Shown here in pieces: positions 1 through 9,261 of a stretch of 64,000 nucleotides of DNA. This DNA is from Celeribacter indicus (GTDB lineage Bacteria > Pseudomonadota > Alphaproteobacteria > Rhodobacterales > Rhodobacteraceae): assembly GCF_000819565.1 (NCBI RefSeq), contig NZ_CP004393.1:1302001-1366000 (forward strand), in the 5' to 3' direction. A model generated the notes under the pieces. It was given only the letters and a program-made list of their open reading frames with translations, searched no databases and had not been told where the DNA came from. Within the stretch, counting starts at the first letter, position 1, and each line of letters begins with the position of its first letter. The translations under genes were made by a program, and so were the position numbers.

Positions 1-1
1 T

Positions 2-1375
2 CCGAAACAATTCGTTCCCCTCGTCGGCGAGGAGACCCTGTTCCAGGCCTCGGCGAAGCGGCTTTCGGGGTCGGAAACGCCCGGTTTCGCCGCGCCCGTC
101 GTGCTGACCGCGTCCGATTTCCGCTTCATCGTCACCGAACAGCTCCAGGCGATCGGCATCGACCCCGGCGCGATCCTCATCGAGCCGGAGGGGCGAAACA
201 CCGCGCCCGCCGTGCTTGCCGCCACGCTCCATCTCCATGCGCAGGATCCCGAGGCGATCCTGCTCGTCGCGCCGTCGGACCATGTCGTGCCGGACCGGGA
301 GGCCTTCCATGCCGCGATTTCCCGCGGGCTCGAGGCGGTCGCGGAAGGCAAGCTCGTGACCTTCGGGATCACGCCCGGCCATGCCGAAACCGGCTATGGC
401 TATCTCGAACTGGCGGCGCGGCCCGACGGGTCGGGCGGGGCCATCGACCTTGCGCAATTCGTCGAGAAACCGGATCTCGCCGCCGCCGAACAGATGCTCG
501 CGGCGGGGAATTTCCTGTGGAATGCCGGGATCTTCCTGTTCCGGGCCGCCGATATCCTCGCGGCCTTCCGCAGCCATGCGCCCGACCTGCTCGCGCCGGT
601 CGAGGCCGCGGTCGGGGAGGCGGAGGCCGATCTCGGCTTCCTGCGGCTCGCGCCGGGGCCGTGGAGCGAGGCGCGGGACATCTCCCTCGATTACGCGGTG
701 ATGGAGCGGGCCGACAATCTCGCCGTCGTGCCCTTCGACGGGGGCTGGTCCGATCTCGGGGGCTGGGACGCGGTGTGGCGTGCGGCGGGGCCGGACGCGG
801 CGGGGGTCGTGACCGCGGGGGAGGCGGTGGCGATCGACTGCGCCGATACCTTGTTGCGGTCCGACAGCGAAAGGCTGGAGATCGTCGGGATCGGGCTCCG
901 CAACGTGATGGCGATCGCGATGAACGACGCGGTGCTCGTCGCCGACATGAGCCGGGCGCAGGACGTGAAACAGGCGGTGAGCGCGCTCAAGGCGAAGGGC
1001 AGCCTCCAGGCGACCCATTTCCCGAAGGACCACCGCCCCTGGGGCTGGTTCGAGAGCCTCGTCGTGGGATCGCGCTTCCAGGTGAAGCGCATCCATGTCC
1101 ATCCCGGCGCCTCGCTCAGCCTCCAGAGCCATTTCCACCGATCCGAACACTGGATCGTGGTGTCCGGCACGGCGCGGGTGACGGTCGATGACGAGGTGCG
1201 GCTCGTGACGGAGAACCAGTCGGTCTACGTGCCCCTGGGCGCGGTGCACCGGATGGAAAATCCGGGCAAGGTGCCGATGGTGCTGATCGAGGTGCAGACG
1301 GGGTCCTATGTGGGGGAGGACGACATCATCCGCTATCAGGATGTCTATGCCCGCGGACAGGGGGCAAAGGGCTGA
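2..1375 (+). CDS. manC: mannose-1-phosphate guanylyltransferase / mannose-6-phosphate isomerase, 5'-truncated by window edge
   Basis: The reading frame is open from base 2, so the gene starts upstream of the window and lacks only its first residues (including the nucleotide-binding loop). The first visible residues PKQFVPLVG match the conserved YPKQF segment of GDP-mannose pyrophosphorylases. The N-terminal two thirds is a nucleotidyltransferase domain (VAPSDHVV, FVEKPD, WNAGIFLF). The C-terminal 110 residues form a type II phosphomannose isomerase cupin (HRPWGWFESL, SLQSHFHRSEHW). The family makes GDP-mannose from mannose-1-phosphate and GTP for cytoplasmic polysaccharide precursor supply. 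No polysaccharide genes follow immediately; the nearest sugar-nucleotide genes are at 55.6-57.8 kb. Confidence 0.93.
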   Translation, partial: PKQFVPLVGEETLFQASAKRLSGSETPGFAAPVVLTASDFRFIVTEQLQAIGIDPGAILIEPEGRNTAPAVLAATLHLHAQDPEAILLVAPSDHVVPDREAFHAAISRGLEAVAEGKLVTFGITPGHAETGYGYLELAARPDGSGGAIDLAQFVEKPDLAAAEQMLAAGNFLWNAGIFLFRAADILAAFRSHAPDLLAPVEAAVGEAEADLGFLRLAPGPWSEARDISLDYAVMERADNLAVVPFDGGWSDLGGWDAVWRAAGPDAAGVVTAGEAVAIDCADTLLRSDSERLEIVGIGLRNVMAIAMNDAVLVADMSRAQDVKQAVSALKAKGSLQATHFPKDHRPWGWFESLVVGSRFQVKRIHVHPGASLSLQSHFHRSEHWIVVSGTARVTVDDEVRLVTENQSVYVPLGAVHRMENPGKVPMVLIEVQTGSYVGEDDIIRYQDVYARGQGAKG

Positions 1376-1477
1376 TCGCCGGGAAGCCGAGCTTGCGACA
1401 GTGATCTTTCCTCCACGCCAGCGGGGGCTCGATCCTGTCGTGGAGGGAGCGCCTGCGGTCCGCGCCGGATCCGAAGG

Positions 1478-1603
1478 CGGATCCTTCCGCCTGGCGCAGC
1501 GCAGGGCGGCTCGGGCGGAATGGGCGAAACAGGCGTCTCAAGGCGACGGATGACCGCGGCGGCTGCGTTTGCAGCGCGTCGATCCGTCGGATCCTTCCGC
1601 CTG
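1478..1603. repeat. pair of 16-bp direct repeats in the manC / CoA-transferase gap
   Basis: The 16-mer CGGATCCTTCCGCCTG occurs at 1478-1493 and again at 1588-1603. The first copy also forms a hairpin with the preceding bases (AGGCGGA 1475-1481, loop TCCT, TCCGCCT 1486-1492). The copies lie in the 281-bp gap between two convergent genes, so a role in termination is possible, but neither has a T-run. No coding signal was seen in the gap. Confidence 0.5.
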
Positions 1604-1656
1604 ACGCGGGAAGGGGCACGCGATGCATTGCGGCGTGGCCCCCCGGTGGAGGGCCC

Positions 1657-3270
<1,614 letters not shown>

Positions 3271-3334
3271 TCACCGGCGGCCTTCCACCAGGATTTTCAA
3301 AGGCAAGCCCGCATCGGCAAATTCGCACAAATGA

Positions 3335-3404
3335 ATTGCAATATATTTGCAAACCCGCTTCTGGGAGGCGGATTTGCAGAGGCCATCTGCCCCTGTTTTG
3401 CAAA
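3335..3404 (-). promoter_or_regulatory. cluster of TTTGCAAA-like palindromes upstream of the CoA-transferase
   Basis: The 307-bp gap 3172-3478 has no gene. It contains a perfect TTTGCAAA at 3346-3353, a TTGCAA core at 3336-3341 with centres 11 bp apart, a partial ATTTGCAGA near 3372, and another perfect TTTGCAAA at 3397-3404. The palindrome TTTGCAAA is the known operator core of RamB/ScfR-family regulators of short-chain acyl-CoA metabolism, such as PccR of Rhodobacter. Placement in front of a CoA-transferase gene fits that role. Regulation is inferred from the motif only. Confidence 0.5.
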
Positions 3405-3478
3405 GTCTGGGCGGGCAAAGGGGCCGGAGCGCGGCGGATATCCGCCGGCACCGCCCGGTCCCCCTGCCGCAGACCGGC

Positions 3479-3667
3479 TCAGGCGTTCTGGCCGCGTTCG
3501 ACGCGCAGGAACTGTTTCACGCGGGAGGCGTCCTTCGGCCCCTTGCGCGAGCGATCGAGCCGGTCCCAGACGCTGCTGCGGCCGGAGGCACGTTCGATGG
3601 CGAGATAGTGGCGCAACCGGGCGCTGCCGGCAGGTTTGTGGGTCTGGTCGATGATGTGACGTGACAT
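3479..3667 (-). CDS. small basic hypothetical protein
   Basis: A 62-residue, strongly basic protein begins MSRHIIDQTHKPAGSARLRH. The start at 3667 is chosen because AGGAGG lies 6 bases upstream of it; an in-frame upstream start lacks a ribosome binding site. There is no membrane segment, signal peptide or recognisable domain. It lies alone between the CoA-transferase gene and the MFS gene, all on the minus strand. I do not recognise the family. The good ribosome binding site and the Arg/Lys-rich composition argue for a real small gene. Confidence 0.6.
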   Translation of the reverse strand: MSRHIIDQTHKPAGSARLRHYLAIERASGRSSVWDRLDRSRKGPKDASRVKQFLRVERGQNA

Positions 3668-3752
3668 GACAATCCTCCTTCTCTGCGGTTTCATCCTAAC
3701 AGATTGGTGCGCTCCTGTCCGGGGGCAAGATCAAACGGCGTTCAAACTTCGC

Positions 3753-4976
3753 TCATGGCCTGGCCGGGACGACCTGCTGGCGGGTGCGCCAACGCAGGAG
3801 GATCGCCCCGCCGAGCGCCACGATCAGAAGCGACAGGAGGAAGGGCGCGCCGGGCAGGTAATGCGCCGTGCCGGGGCGGGAGAAGATCGCGAAGGTCTCC
3901 GTCATCACGAGCGGGCTCACGATCATCGCGAGCGCGGCGATGGAGGCCGTCACCCCCTGCAACTCGCCCTGCTGGTCGTCGGGCGCGGCGCGGCTCATCA
4001 TGCCCTGGAGCGCGGGAATGGAGATTGCGGAGATCCCCGAAAGGGCGCTCATGATCCAGATCATCGTGGTGCTGCCGGTCAGCCCGAAGCTGAGGAACAC
4101 GACCATGTCGAGCGCGATCCCGCCGATTGCCACGCGGAACGCGCCGAAACGGCGCACCAGCGGGCCGACGAGCACCGCCTGCGCGAGCCCCATCGAGACC
4201 CCGAAGACGAAGAGCGTGAGGCCGATCGTGCGCGCGTCGAAGCCGAATTTCTCCTGTCCATAGAAGGACCAGATCGCGGGATAGACGAAATAGGCGAGTT
4301 CGTAGAGGCCGAAGACGACGAGCAGGCTGCGCACGCCCTGAAGCGCGCCGATGGCGCGGAAGGCGGCGAAGGGATTGGCACGGGCGAGGCGGAAGGGACG
4401 GCGCCGGCCGGCGGGCAGGCTTTCGGGCATGACGACGAGGCCGAAGACGAGGTTCGCGCCCGCCACGAGTGCGGCGGCGACGAAGGGCGCGCGGGTGTCG
4501 ATCCCGGCGAGCAGCCCGCCGGCCATCGGCCCGAGCGCGAAACCCACTCCGAGCGCGGCATGGACATAGCCGAAATTGCGCTCGCGGTCCTCGGGCCGCG
4601 AGATGTCGGCCATGAAGGCCGCGGCGGTGGAATGGGTGGCCGCCGTCAGCCCCGCGAGCAACCGCGCGACGAGCAGGAGCCAGATCGTTGGCGCCAGCGC
4701 CATGACGATATAGTCGACGGTCAGGACGAGCAGCGCGGAGATCAGCACCGGCCGGCGCCCGAAACGGTCGGAGAGATTGCCGACGACGGGACCGAAGAGG
4801 AACTGCATCACCGCATAGCCGGTGGCGAGCACGCCGCCCCAGATCGCCGCATCGGCCAGCGTGCGCCCCGTCAGCTCCCGGATGAGATCGGGCATCACCG
4901 GAAAGATCAGGCCGATCCCGATGCTGTCGATCAGCATGGTGAAGGTGATGAAGAGGACGGGCAGGCGGCGGGACAT
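3753..4976 (-). CDS. MFS transporter, TCR/Tet-type drug:H+ antiporter family
   Basis: This 407-residue, very hydrophobic protein has 12 predicted membrane spans. The N-terminal segment IDSIGIGLIFPVMPDLIREL is typical of the TetA(A/B/C) family. The MFS motif A GNLSDRFGRRPVL lies in the loop between spans 2 and 3, and a motif C-like GVGFALGPMAGGLL follows in span 5. The family exports tetracyclines and other hydrophobic drugs using the proton gradient. No TetR-type repressor lies next to it, so the substrate is unknown and a chromosomal housekeeping efflux role is as likely as antibiotic resistance. Confidence 0.85.
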   Translation of the reverse strand: MSRRLPVLFITFTMLIDSIGIGLIFPVMPDLIRELTGRTLADAAIWGGVLATGYAVMQFLFGPVVGNLSDRFGRRPVLISALLVLTVDYIVMALAPTIWLLLVARLLAGLTAATHSTAAAFMADISRPEDRERNFGYVHAALGVGFALGPMAGGLLAGIDTRAPFVAAALVAGANLVFGLVVMPESLPAGRRRPFRLARANPFAAFRAIGALQGVRSLLVVFGLYELAYFVYPAIWSFYGQEKFGFDARTIGLTLFVFGVSMGLAQAVLVGPLVRRFGAFRVAIGGIALDMVVFLSFGLTGSTTMIWIMSALSGISAISIPALQGMMSRAAPDDQQGELQGVTASIAALAMIVSPLVMTETFAIFSRPGTAHYLPGAPFLLSLLIVALGGAILLRWRTRQQVVPARP

Positions 4977-5045
4977 GGCATTTCGGCTCGCAGTCGGGGC
5001 CTGCCTTTGTGACCCGCTCCCGCGTTCCTGTCCATCGTGGCGGTG

Positions 5046-5831
5046 TCAGGCGTGTCCGATCTCGCGCAGGAAGTCGCCCAGAAGACGCGCGAAGTCTTCC
5101 GGCGCATCGACCGGCGGCAGGTGGCCGGAGCGGCGCATGAGTTCGACTCGGGCGCCGGGAATGACGCCCAGCGTTTCGCGCACGAGATCGGGCGGGGTGG
5201 CGCCGTCATGTCCGCCGGCGATGCCGAGGCAGGAGAGCCTGAGCCCGGAGGTGGGCGTGTAGAAATCCGTGCCCGCGATCGCCGCGCAGCAGCCGAGATA
5301 GCCCTCGGGCGGCGTGTCGCGCAGCGCCTCTGCCCATCTGCGCGCGCCCGCGCTGCGGCGGAAGGCGGGGGAGAACCAGCGCTCGAGCGTCGGGGCGACG
5401 AGGCTTTCCATCCCGTCGCGTGCGATGCCCTCCATCCGGCGCTCCCAGGTTTCCCGCGTGCCGATCTTCGCCGCCGTGTTCGACAGCACCAGCGCGCGCA
5501 CCTGGTCGAGGCGTTTCACGGCGAGGCCCTGCGCGATCAGTCCGCCGAGGGAGATCCCGACGAAGACGGCGTCCCTCACTTCGAGCGCGTCGCACAGCCC
5601 TTCGGCATCGCGCACGAGCGTGCCCATCGAATAGGGGCCGGGCGGCACGTCGGAGCCGCCATGCCCGCGCAGGTCGTAGCGCACGAGGCGCAGCCCCGGC
5701 GGCAGGTGCGGCAGGACCTCGTCCCACAGGTGCAGGTCGGTGCCGAGCGCATGGGCGAAGACGACGGGCGCGCCGGTCTCCGGCCCGCTCACCTCGACAT
5801 TCACTCCGATCTCGCCGACCTCGATCCGCAT
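5046..5831 (-). CDS. pcaD: 3-oxoadipate enol-lactonase-like alpha/beta hydrolase
   Basis: This 261-residue alpha/beta hydrolase has the PcaD pattern. The oxyanion region is VFAHALGTDLHLWD, the nucleophile elbow GISLGGL, the acidic residue lies in GGHDGATPPD, and the catalytic His is in RSGHLPPVDAPEDF. PcaD opens 3-oxoadipate enol-lactone in the protocatechuate branch of the beta-ketoadipate pathway. No other pca gene is in the window, so the assignment rests on similarity alone and a related lactonase or esterase is possible. It is followed on the same strand by genes for an MFS transporter and a small protein. Confidence 0.72.
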   Translation of the reverse strand: MRIEVGEIGVNVEVSGPETGAPVVFAHALGTDLHLWDEVLPHLPPGLRLVRYDLRGHGGSDVPPGPYSMGTLVRDAEGLCDALEVRDAVFVGISLGGLIAQGLAVKRLDQVRALVLSNTAAKIGTRETWERRMEGIARDGMESLVAPTLERWFSPAFRRSAGARRWAEALRDTPPEGYLGCCAAIAGTDFYTPTSGLRLSCLGIAGGHDGATPPDLVRETLGVIPGARVELMRRSGHLPPVDAPEDFARLLGDFLREIGHA

Positions 5832-5889
5832 CGCCCGTCTCCCTTGCGGGCGCGACCATAGAGCCTCGGGACGGGGGGCTCAATGGGCC

Positions 5890-6732
5890 TCAGCGGGCGC
5901 CGACGCGGTCGAGGAAGGCGGAGAGGACGGTGACGCTCTCCGCCTCGTCGAGAAAGGGCACATGGCCGCGGTCCGGTACCTCCGCGGCGATCATGTCGGG
6001 GCGGCGGCGCCGCATTTCCCGCATGGTCTCGCGGCTCAGGAGATTGGAGTTCTCTCCGCGCAGAAGGGCGAGCGGCAGGCCCGCGAAGGCGTCGAAGAGC
6101 GGCCAGAGATCGGGCACGGCGCCGGTCACGCTCTGCACCTCGATCGCCTCGCGCAGCCGCGGGTCATATCGGTTCTCGAGCCGGTCCGGCCCCTCGTTCC
6201 AGATCCGGCGGGCATAGCGCAGCCAGCCCTCGCGGGAGACGCCGGGGAAGTCGCGGCCGAGCGCGCGGGGCAGGCGGTCGGCGGCCTGTTCGAAGGAACG
6301 GTAGGCGGAGGGGCGGCCGAGATAGTCCATGATCGCGGAGAGGCCCGCCGGCTCGATCACCGGCCCGATGTCGTTGAGGACCACCCCCGCAAGGCGCTGT
6401 TTCGCCGTCGCGGCGAGGCTCATCGCGATCAGCCCGCCGCGCGAGGTGCCGAGGATGGCGGCGCGGCCGATGCCGAGATGGTCGAGCAGGGCGAGCGCAT
6501 CCGCGCCCTCCTGCGGGACGGTGTAGGTGAGGGGGTCGGGTGCGGGATCGGAGCCGCCGCGTCCGCGGCTGTCGAGGCGGATCACCTGTGCGCGGCGGGA
6601 AAATTCCGCCACGACCGGCTCGAAATCGTCCATGTTGCGCGTGAGCCCGGCAAGGCAGAGGAGCGGCGGCCCCTCCCCGGCGATGTCATAGGCGAGGCGG
6701 AGCCCGTCGGGCGTGGTGAAGAAATCCGGCAT
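5890..6732 (-). CDS. alpha/beta fold hydrolase
   Basis: This 280-residue alpha/beta hydrolase begins MPDFFTTPDGLRLAYDIAGEG. It has LCLAGLTRNMDDFEP at the oxyanion strand, LDSRGRGGSDP, a nucleophile elbow GTSRGGLIA, and a C-terminal His in DRGHVPFLDEAES. All members of a Ser-acid-His triad are plausible. It lies 58 bp upstream of the pcaD-like gene in the same orientation, so the two may be co-transcribed. The substrate cannot be told from sequence; relatives include esterases, lactonases and C-C bond hydrolases. Confidence 0.78.
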   Translation of the reverse strand: MPDFFTTPDGLRLAYDIAGEGPPLLCLAGLTRNMDDFEPVVAEFSRRAQVIRLDSRGRGGSDPAPDPLTYTVPQEGADALALLDHLGIGRAAILGTSRGGLIAMSLAATAKQRLAGVVLNDIGPVIEPAGLSAIMDYLGRPSAYRSFEQAADRLPRALGRDFPGVSREGWLRYARRIWNEGPDRLENRYDPRLREAIEVQSVTGAVPDLWPLFDAFAGLPLALLRGENSNLLSRETMREMRRRRPDMIAAEVPDRGHVPFLDEAESVTVLSAFLDRVGAR

Positions 6733-6786
6733 GCTGTCGTCCTTTCGCGCGCCAGCGTGGCACGGCCGGCGCCGGGAGGGAAGGGG

Positions 6787-7566
6787 TCAGATCAGGCCCT
6801 TGATCAGCCAGTAGCCGCCGAGGAAATGCGTGGTCAGCACGAAGGCATAGCTCGCCATCACCAGAAGCGCCTCGTTCGCGCTGAGCCGGTCCTGCGCCGG
6901 GCGGCGGCGGTGGAACAGGCTCTGGAGCCCCGCCGCGGCGAGCATCCCCATCGCAAGCGAATGGTCCCGCAGCGCGGCGATGGCGAAGGCGGCGGTCATG
7001 AACAGCTTCGCCGCGAGGCCGAGGCGGGGCCAGAAGGCGTCGGAGACCGCCTCCGTCACCCGACCGCCGCAAAGCGGCCTGAACGGCAGGAGCATGACGA
7101 AATTGAAGGCGCCGATCATGATCGCCGTGGCGCGCAGGAGGTTCGCCGTCATCGGAAGGACCGGTGCAAGCACCGCGAAGAGGCCGAAGGCGAGGGTCAT
7201 CGGCACGAGCGCGAGCGCGGGGGCGTAGAGGGCGACGAAACTTTCCTCGAGCGCGTGGTCGAAGCCGCGGTCGGAGCGCGGCCGCGCGAGGCGGGGCAGC
7301 GGGACGAGCCGGATCCGCGCGATCTCCTGGCCGGCGATGCGGCAGGCGAGGGCGGAGCCGGTCTCGTGGATCAGGACGGCGACGAGGAAGCCGAAGCCCA
7401 GCAGGGGAGAGGTCAGCGCCGCCACGGCGAAGGTGACGACGAAGCCCGCGAGAACGCCCTTGCCGTCGAACCCGCTCATGGCGATGCGTCCGGTCCGGGG
7501 CAGCGGCCCCCAGAGGAGCGGCAGCGCGAGGAGGGCGAGGGCCAGGGCGAGGAGGAGGACGGTCAT
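6787..7566 (-). CDS. M50 (site-2 protease)-like membrane protein with degenerate metal site
   Basis: This 259-residue protein has about six hydrophobic spans. The start is the ATG at 7566, which gives a leading membrane segment (TVLLLALALALLALPLL). Residues 67-79 read HETGSALACRIAG and align with the HExGHAxxArxxG zinc motif of M50 intramembrane proteases, but the second His is Ser71. A later PFRPLCGGRV (161-170) matches the conserved PLDGGR segment with Cys in place of the metal-binding Asp. Two of three zinc ligands are therefore missing, so the protein is probably a non-proteolytic homologue. It follows the alpha/beta hydrolase gene region on the same strand. Confidence 0.6.
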   Translation of the reverse strand: MTVLLLALALALLALPLLWGPLPRTGRIAMSGFDGKGVLAGFVVTFAVAALTSPLLGFGFLVAVLIHETGSALACRIAGQEIARIRLVPLPRLARPRSDRGFDHALEESFVALYAPALALVPMTLAFGLFAVLAPVLPMTANLLRATAIMIGAFNFVMLLPFRPLCGGRVTEAVSDAFWPRLGLAAKLFMTAAFAIAALRDHSLAMGMLAAAGLQSLFHRRRPAQDRLSANEALLVMASYAFVLTTHFLGGYWLIKGLI

Positions 7567-7776
7567 GGGCGGGGGGGGGAATCGGCCTGTGCGTTCGGGG
7601 ATACCGGGGCGTTGGTGGGAGTGAAATGTGGCGACAGTGTGGCGCCGCCCTGTGGCGCGGACGTGTCTTTCGGGAAAAACGAAATGTTTCCGAATTGTCG
7701 ACGTGCGCGGCTTCGGCAAAGATGAACCGCGCGGCCGGACAGGTCGCGGGACATGCCGGAACGGATCGGAGTGGAC

Positions 7777-8385
7777 ATGGTCAACACGGTGGAGAAATGG
7801 CGCGAGAACCTGCGCGAGCTTCAGGCCCAGATCGAGCTCGAGGCGCTCGAGGCGCGGGAGAGATTCCAGTATCGCTTCAGGAACGGGCGTGTCGTCTTCG
7901 AGGAGGAGGCGCGGCGGCGCGGGCGCGAATGGCGGGTGCGCTGGTCGGTCTTCCTCGCCCGCGCGCGCCCCTGGGAGATCATCAGCGCGCCGGTGATCTA
8001 TGCGCTGATCGTGCCCTTCGTGCTGCTCGATCTCTGCGTGACCCTCTATCAGGCGATCTGTTTCCCGATCTACGGCATCCCGAAGGTGGAGCGGCGCGCC
8101 TATATCGCCGTGGACCGCCACAAGCTGACCTATCTCAACGCCATGCAGAAGCTCAACTGCGTCTATTGCGGCTATTGCAACGGGCTTCTGGCCTATGTGC
8201 GGGAGATCGCGGGACGGACGGAATATTACTGGTGCCCGATCCGGCACGCCCGGCCGCTGCCCGACCGGCACGCGCATTACAACGACTTCCTGCCCTTCGG
8301 CGACGGGGTGCGGTTCGACGAACGCTTCATCGAGATGAAGAAGCATGCGCGGGCCTGTGAGGGCTGTGACGGCTGTTCGCACTGA
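7777..8385 (+). CDS. hypothetical membrane-associated Cys/His-rich protein
   Basis: The start is taken as ATG 7777 (MVNTVEKWRENL) because GGAG lies 5 bases upstream; an ATG 24 bases earlier has no such signal. The protein has 202 residues: a charged helical N-terminal region, one or two membrane spans in the middle (SAPVIYALIVPFVLLDLCVTLYQ region), and a C-terminal domain with CVYCGYCNG, CPIRHARP and a final CEGCDGCSH. The paired CxxC clusters suggest metal binding on the soluble side. I do not recognise a named family. It is divergent from the M50-like gene and convergent with fabI. Confidence 0.7.
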   Translation: MVNTVEKWRENLRELQAQIELEALEARERFQYRFRNGRVVFEEEARRRGREWRVRWSVFLARARPWEIISAPVIYALIVPFVLLDLCVTLYQAICFPIYGIPKVERRAYIAVDRHKLTYLNAMQKLNCVYCGYCNGLLAYVREIAGRTEYYWCPIRHARPLPDRHAHYNDFLPFGDGVRFDERFIEMKKHARACEGCDGCSH

Positions 8386-8414
8386 GGTGCGCCCGCGCCC
8401 GGCACGGATGCGAA

Positions 8415-8435
8415 AGCCCCGCCGGGGGCGGGGCT
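8415..8435 (-). terminator. rho-independent terminator after fabI
   Basis: A perfect 9-bp stem (AGCCCCGCC / GGCGGGGCT) with a 3-base loop lies between the convergent hypothetical gene and fabI. Read on the minus strand it ends in GGGGCTTTCG, a short T-run, so it suits fabI best and may serve both genes. Confidence 0.65.
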
Positions 8436-8463
8436 GCGTGATCTCTCTGTGCCTGCGGCGGGG

Positions 8464-9252
8464 TCAGAGGTTGTCGAACTGGGGCATGCCGATGATGTGA
8501 TAGCCGCCGTCGACATGGATGATCTCGCCGGTCGTGCAGGCGCCGCCGTCGGAGTTCAGGTAGACCGCCGTGCCACCGATCGCCTCGAGCGTGGCGTTCT
8601 CGCGCAGGGGGGTGTTCTGTTCGGCGTGCTTGAAGGTGCGCCGGGCCCCGCCGATGGCGGACCCTGCGAGCGTCTTCATCGGACCGGGGGAGATCGCGTT
8701 GACGCGGATCTTCTGCGGGCCGAGATCGTTGGCGAGATATTTCACCGAGGTCTCGAGCGCCGCCTTGGCCACGCCCATGACGTTGTAATTCGGGATCACC
8801 GTCTGCGACCCCTGGAAGGTCAGGGTGATGAGCGAGCCGCCGTCCGGCATCAGTTCGGCGGCGCGGCGGCCGACGTCGATGAAGCTGTAGCAGGAGATGT
8901 GCATCGAGTTCTTGAAATTCTCGACGGTGGTGTCGCGGAACCGTCCCGTCAGTTCGGACTTGTCCGAATAGGCGATGGCGTGCACGACGAAGTCGAGCTT
9001 GCCCCAGCGGTCCGCGATCATCGCGAAGGCGGCGTCCATCCGCTCCGGGCTGGTCACGTCGACGTCGATCATCAGATCCGAGCCGACGCTTTCGGCGAGG
9101 GGGGCGAGGCGCTTTCCGAACGCCTCGCCCTGATACGAGAAGGCAAGGTCCGCGCCCTCGTCGGCGCAGGCTTTCGCGATACCCCAGGCGATGGAACGGT
9201 CGTTGGCGACGCCCATCACGAGCCCGCGTTTGCCTTTGAGAAGGTGTGCCAT
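8464..9252 (-). CDS. fabI: enoyl-[acyl-carrier-protein] reductase (NADH)
   Basis: This 262-residue short-chain dehydrogenase family enzyme catalyses the last step of the fatty acid elongation cycle. GVANDRSIAWGIA is the FabI cofactor loop, and PNYNVMGVAKAALE supplies Tyr156 and Lys163. Residue 146, a tyrosine in E. coli FabI, is phenylalanine here (LTFQGSQ). The C-terminus DGGYHIIGMPQ is typical. It lies 9 bp after fabB on the same strand, in an apparent fabA-fabB-fabI operon. Confidence 0.95.
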   Translation of the reverse strand: MAHLLKGKRGLVMGVANDRSIAWGIAKACADEGADLAFSYQGEAFGKRLAPLAESVGSDLMIDVDVTSPERMDAAFAMIADRWGKLDFVVHAIAYSDKSELTGRFRDTTVENFKNSMHISCYSFIDVGRRAAELMPDGGSLITLTFQGSQTVIPNYNVMGVAKAALETSVKYLANDLGPQKIRVNAISPGPMKTLAGSAIGGARRTFKHAEQNTPLRENATLEAIGGTAVYLNSDGGACTTGEIIHVDGGYHIIGMPQFDNL

Positions 9253-9261
9253 TTTCGTCCT

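Noticed and set aside
3666..5012. A 448-codon plus-strand frame over the Tet-type MFS gene
   Set aside because: Its product is Arg/Gly/Glu-rich without domains, whereas the minus strand gives a perfect 12-span transporter with the MFS motif.
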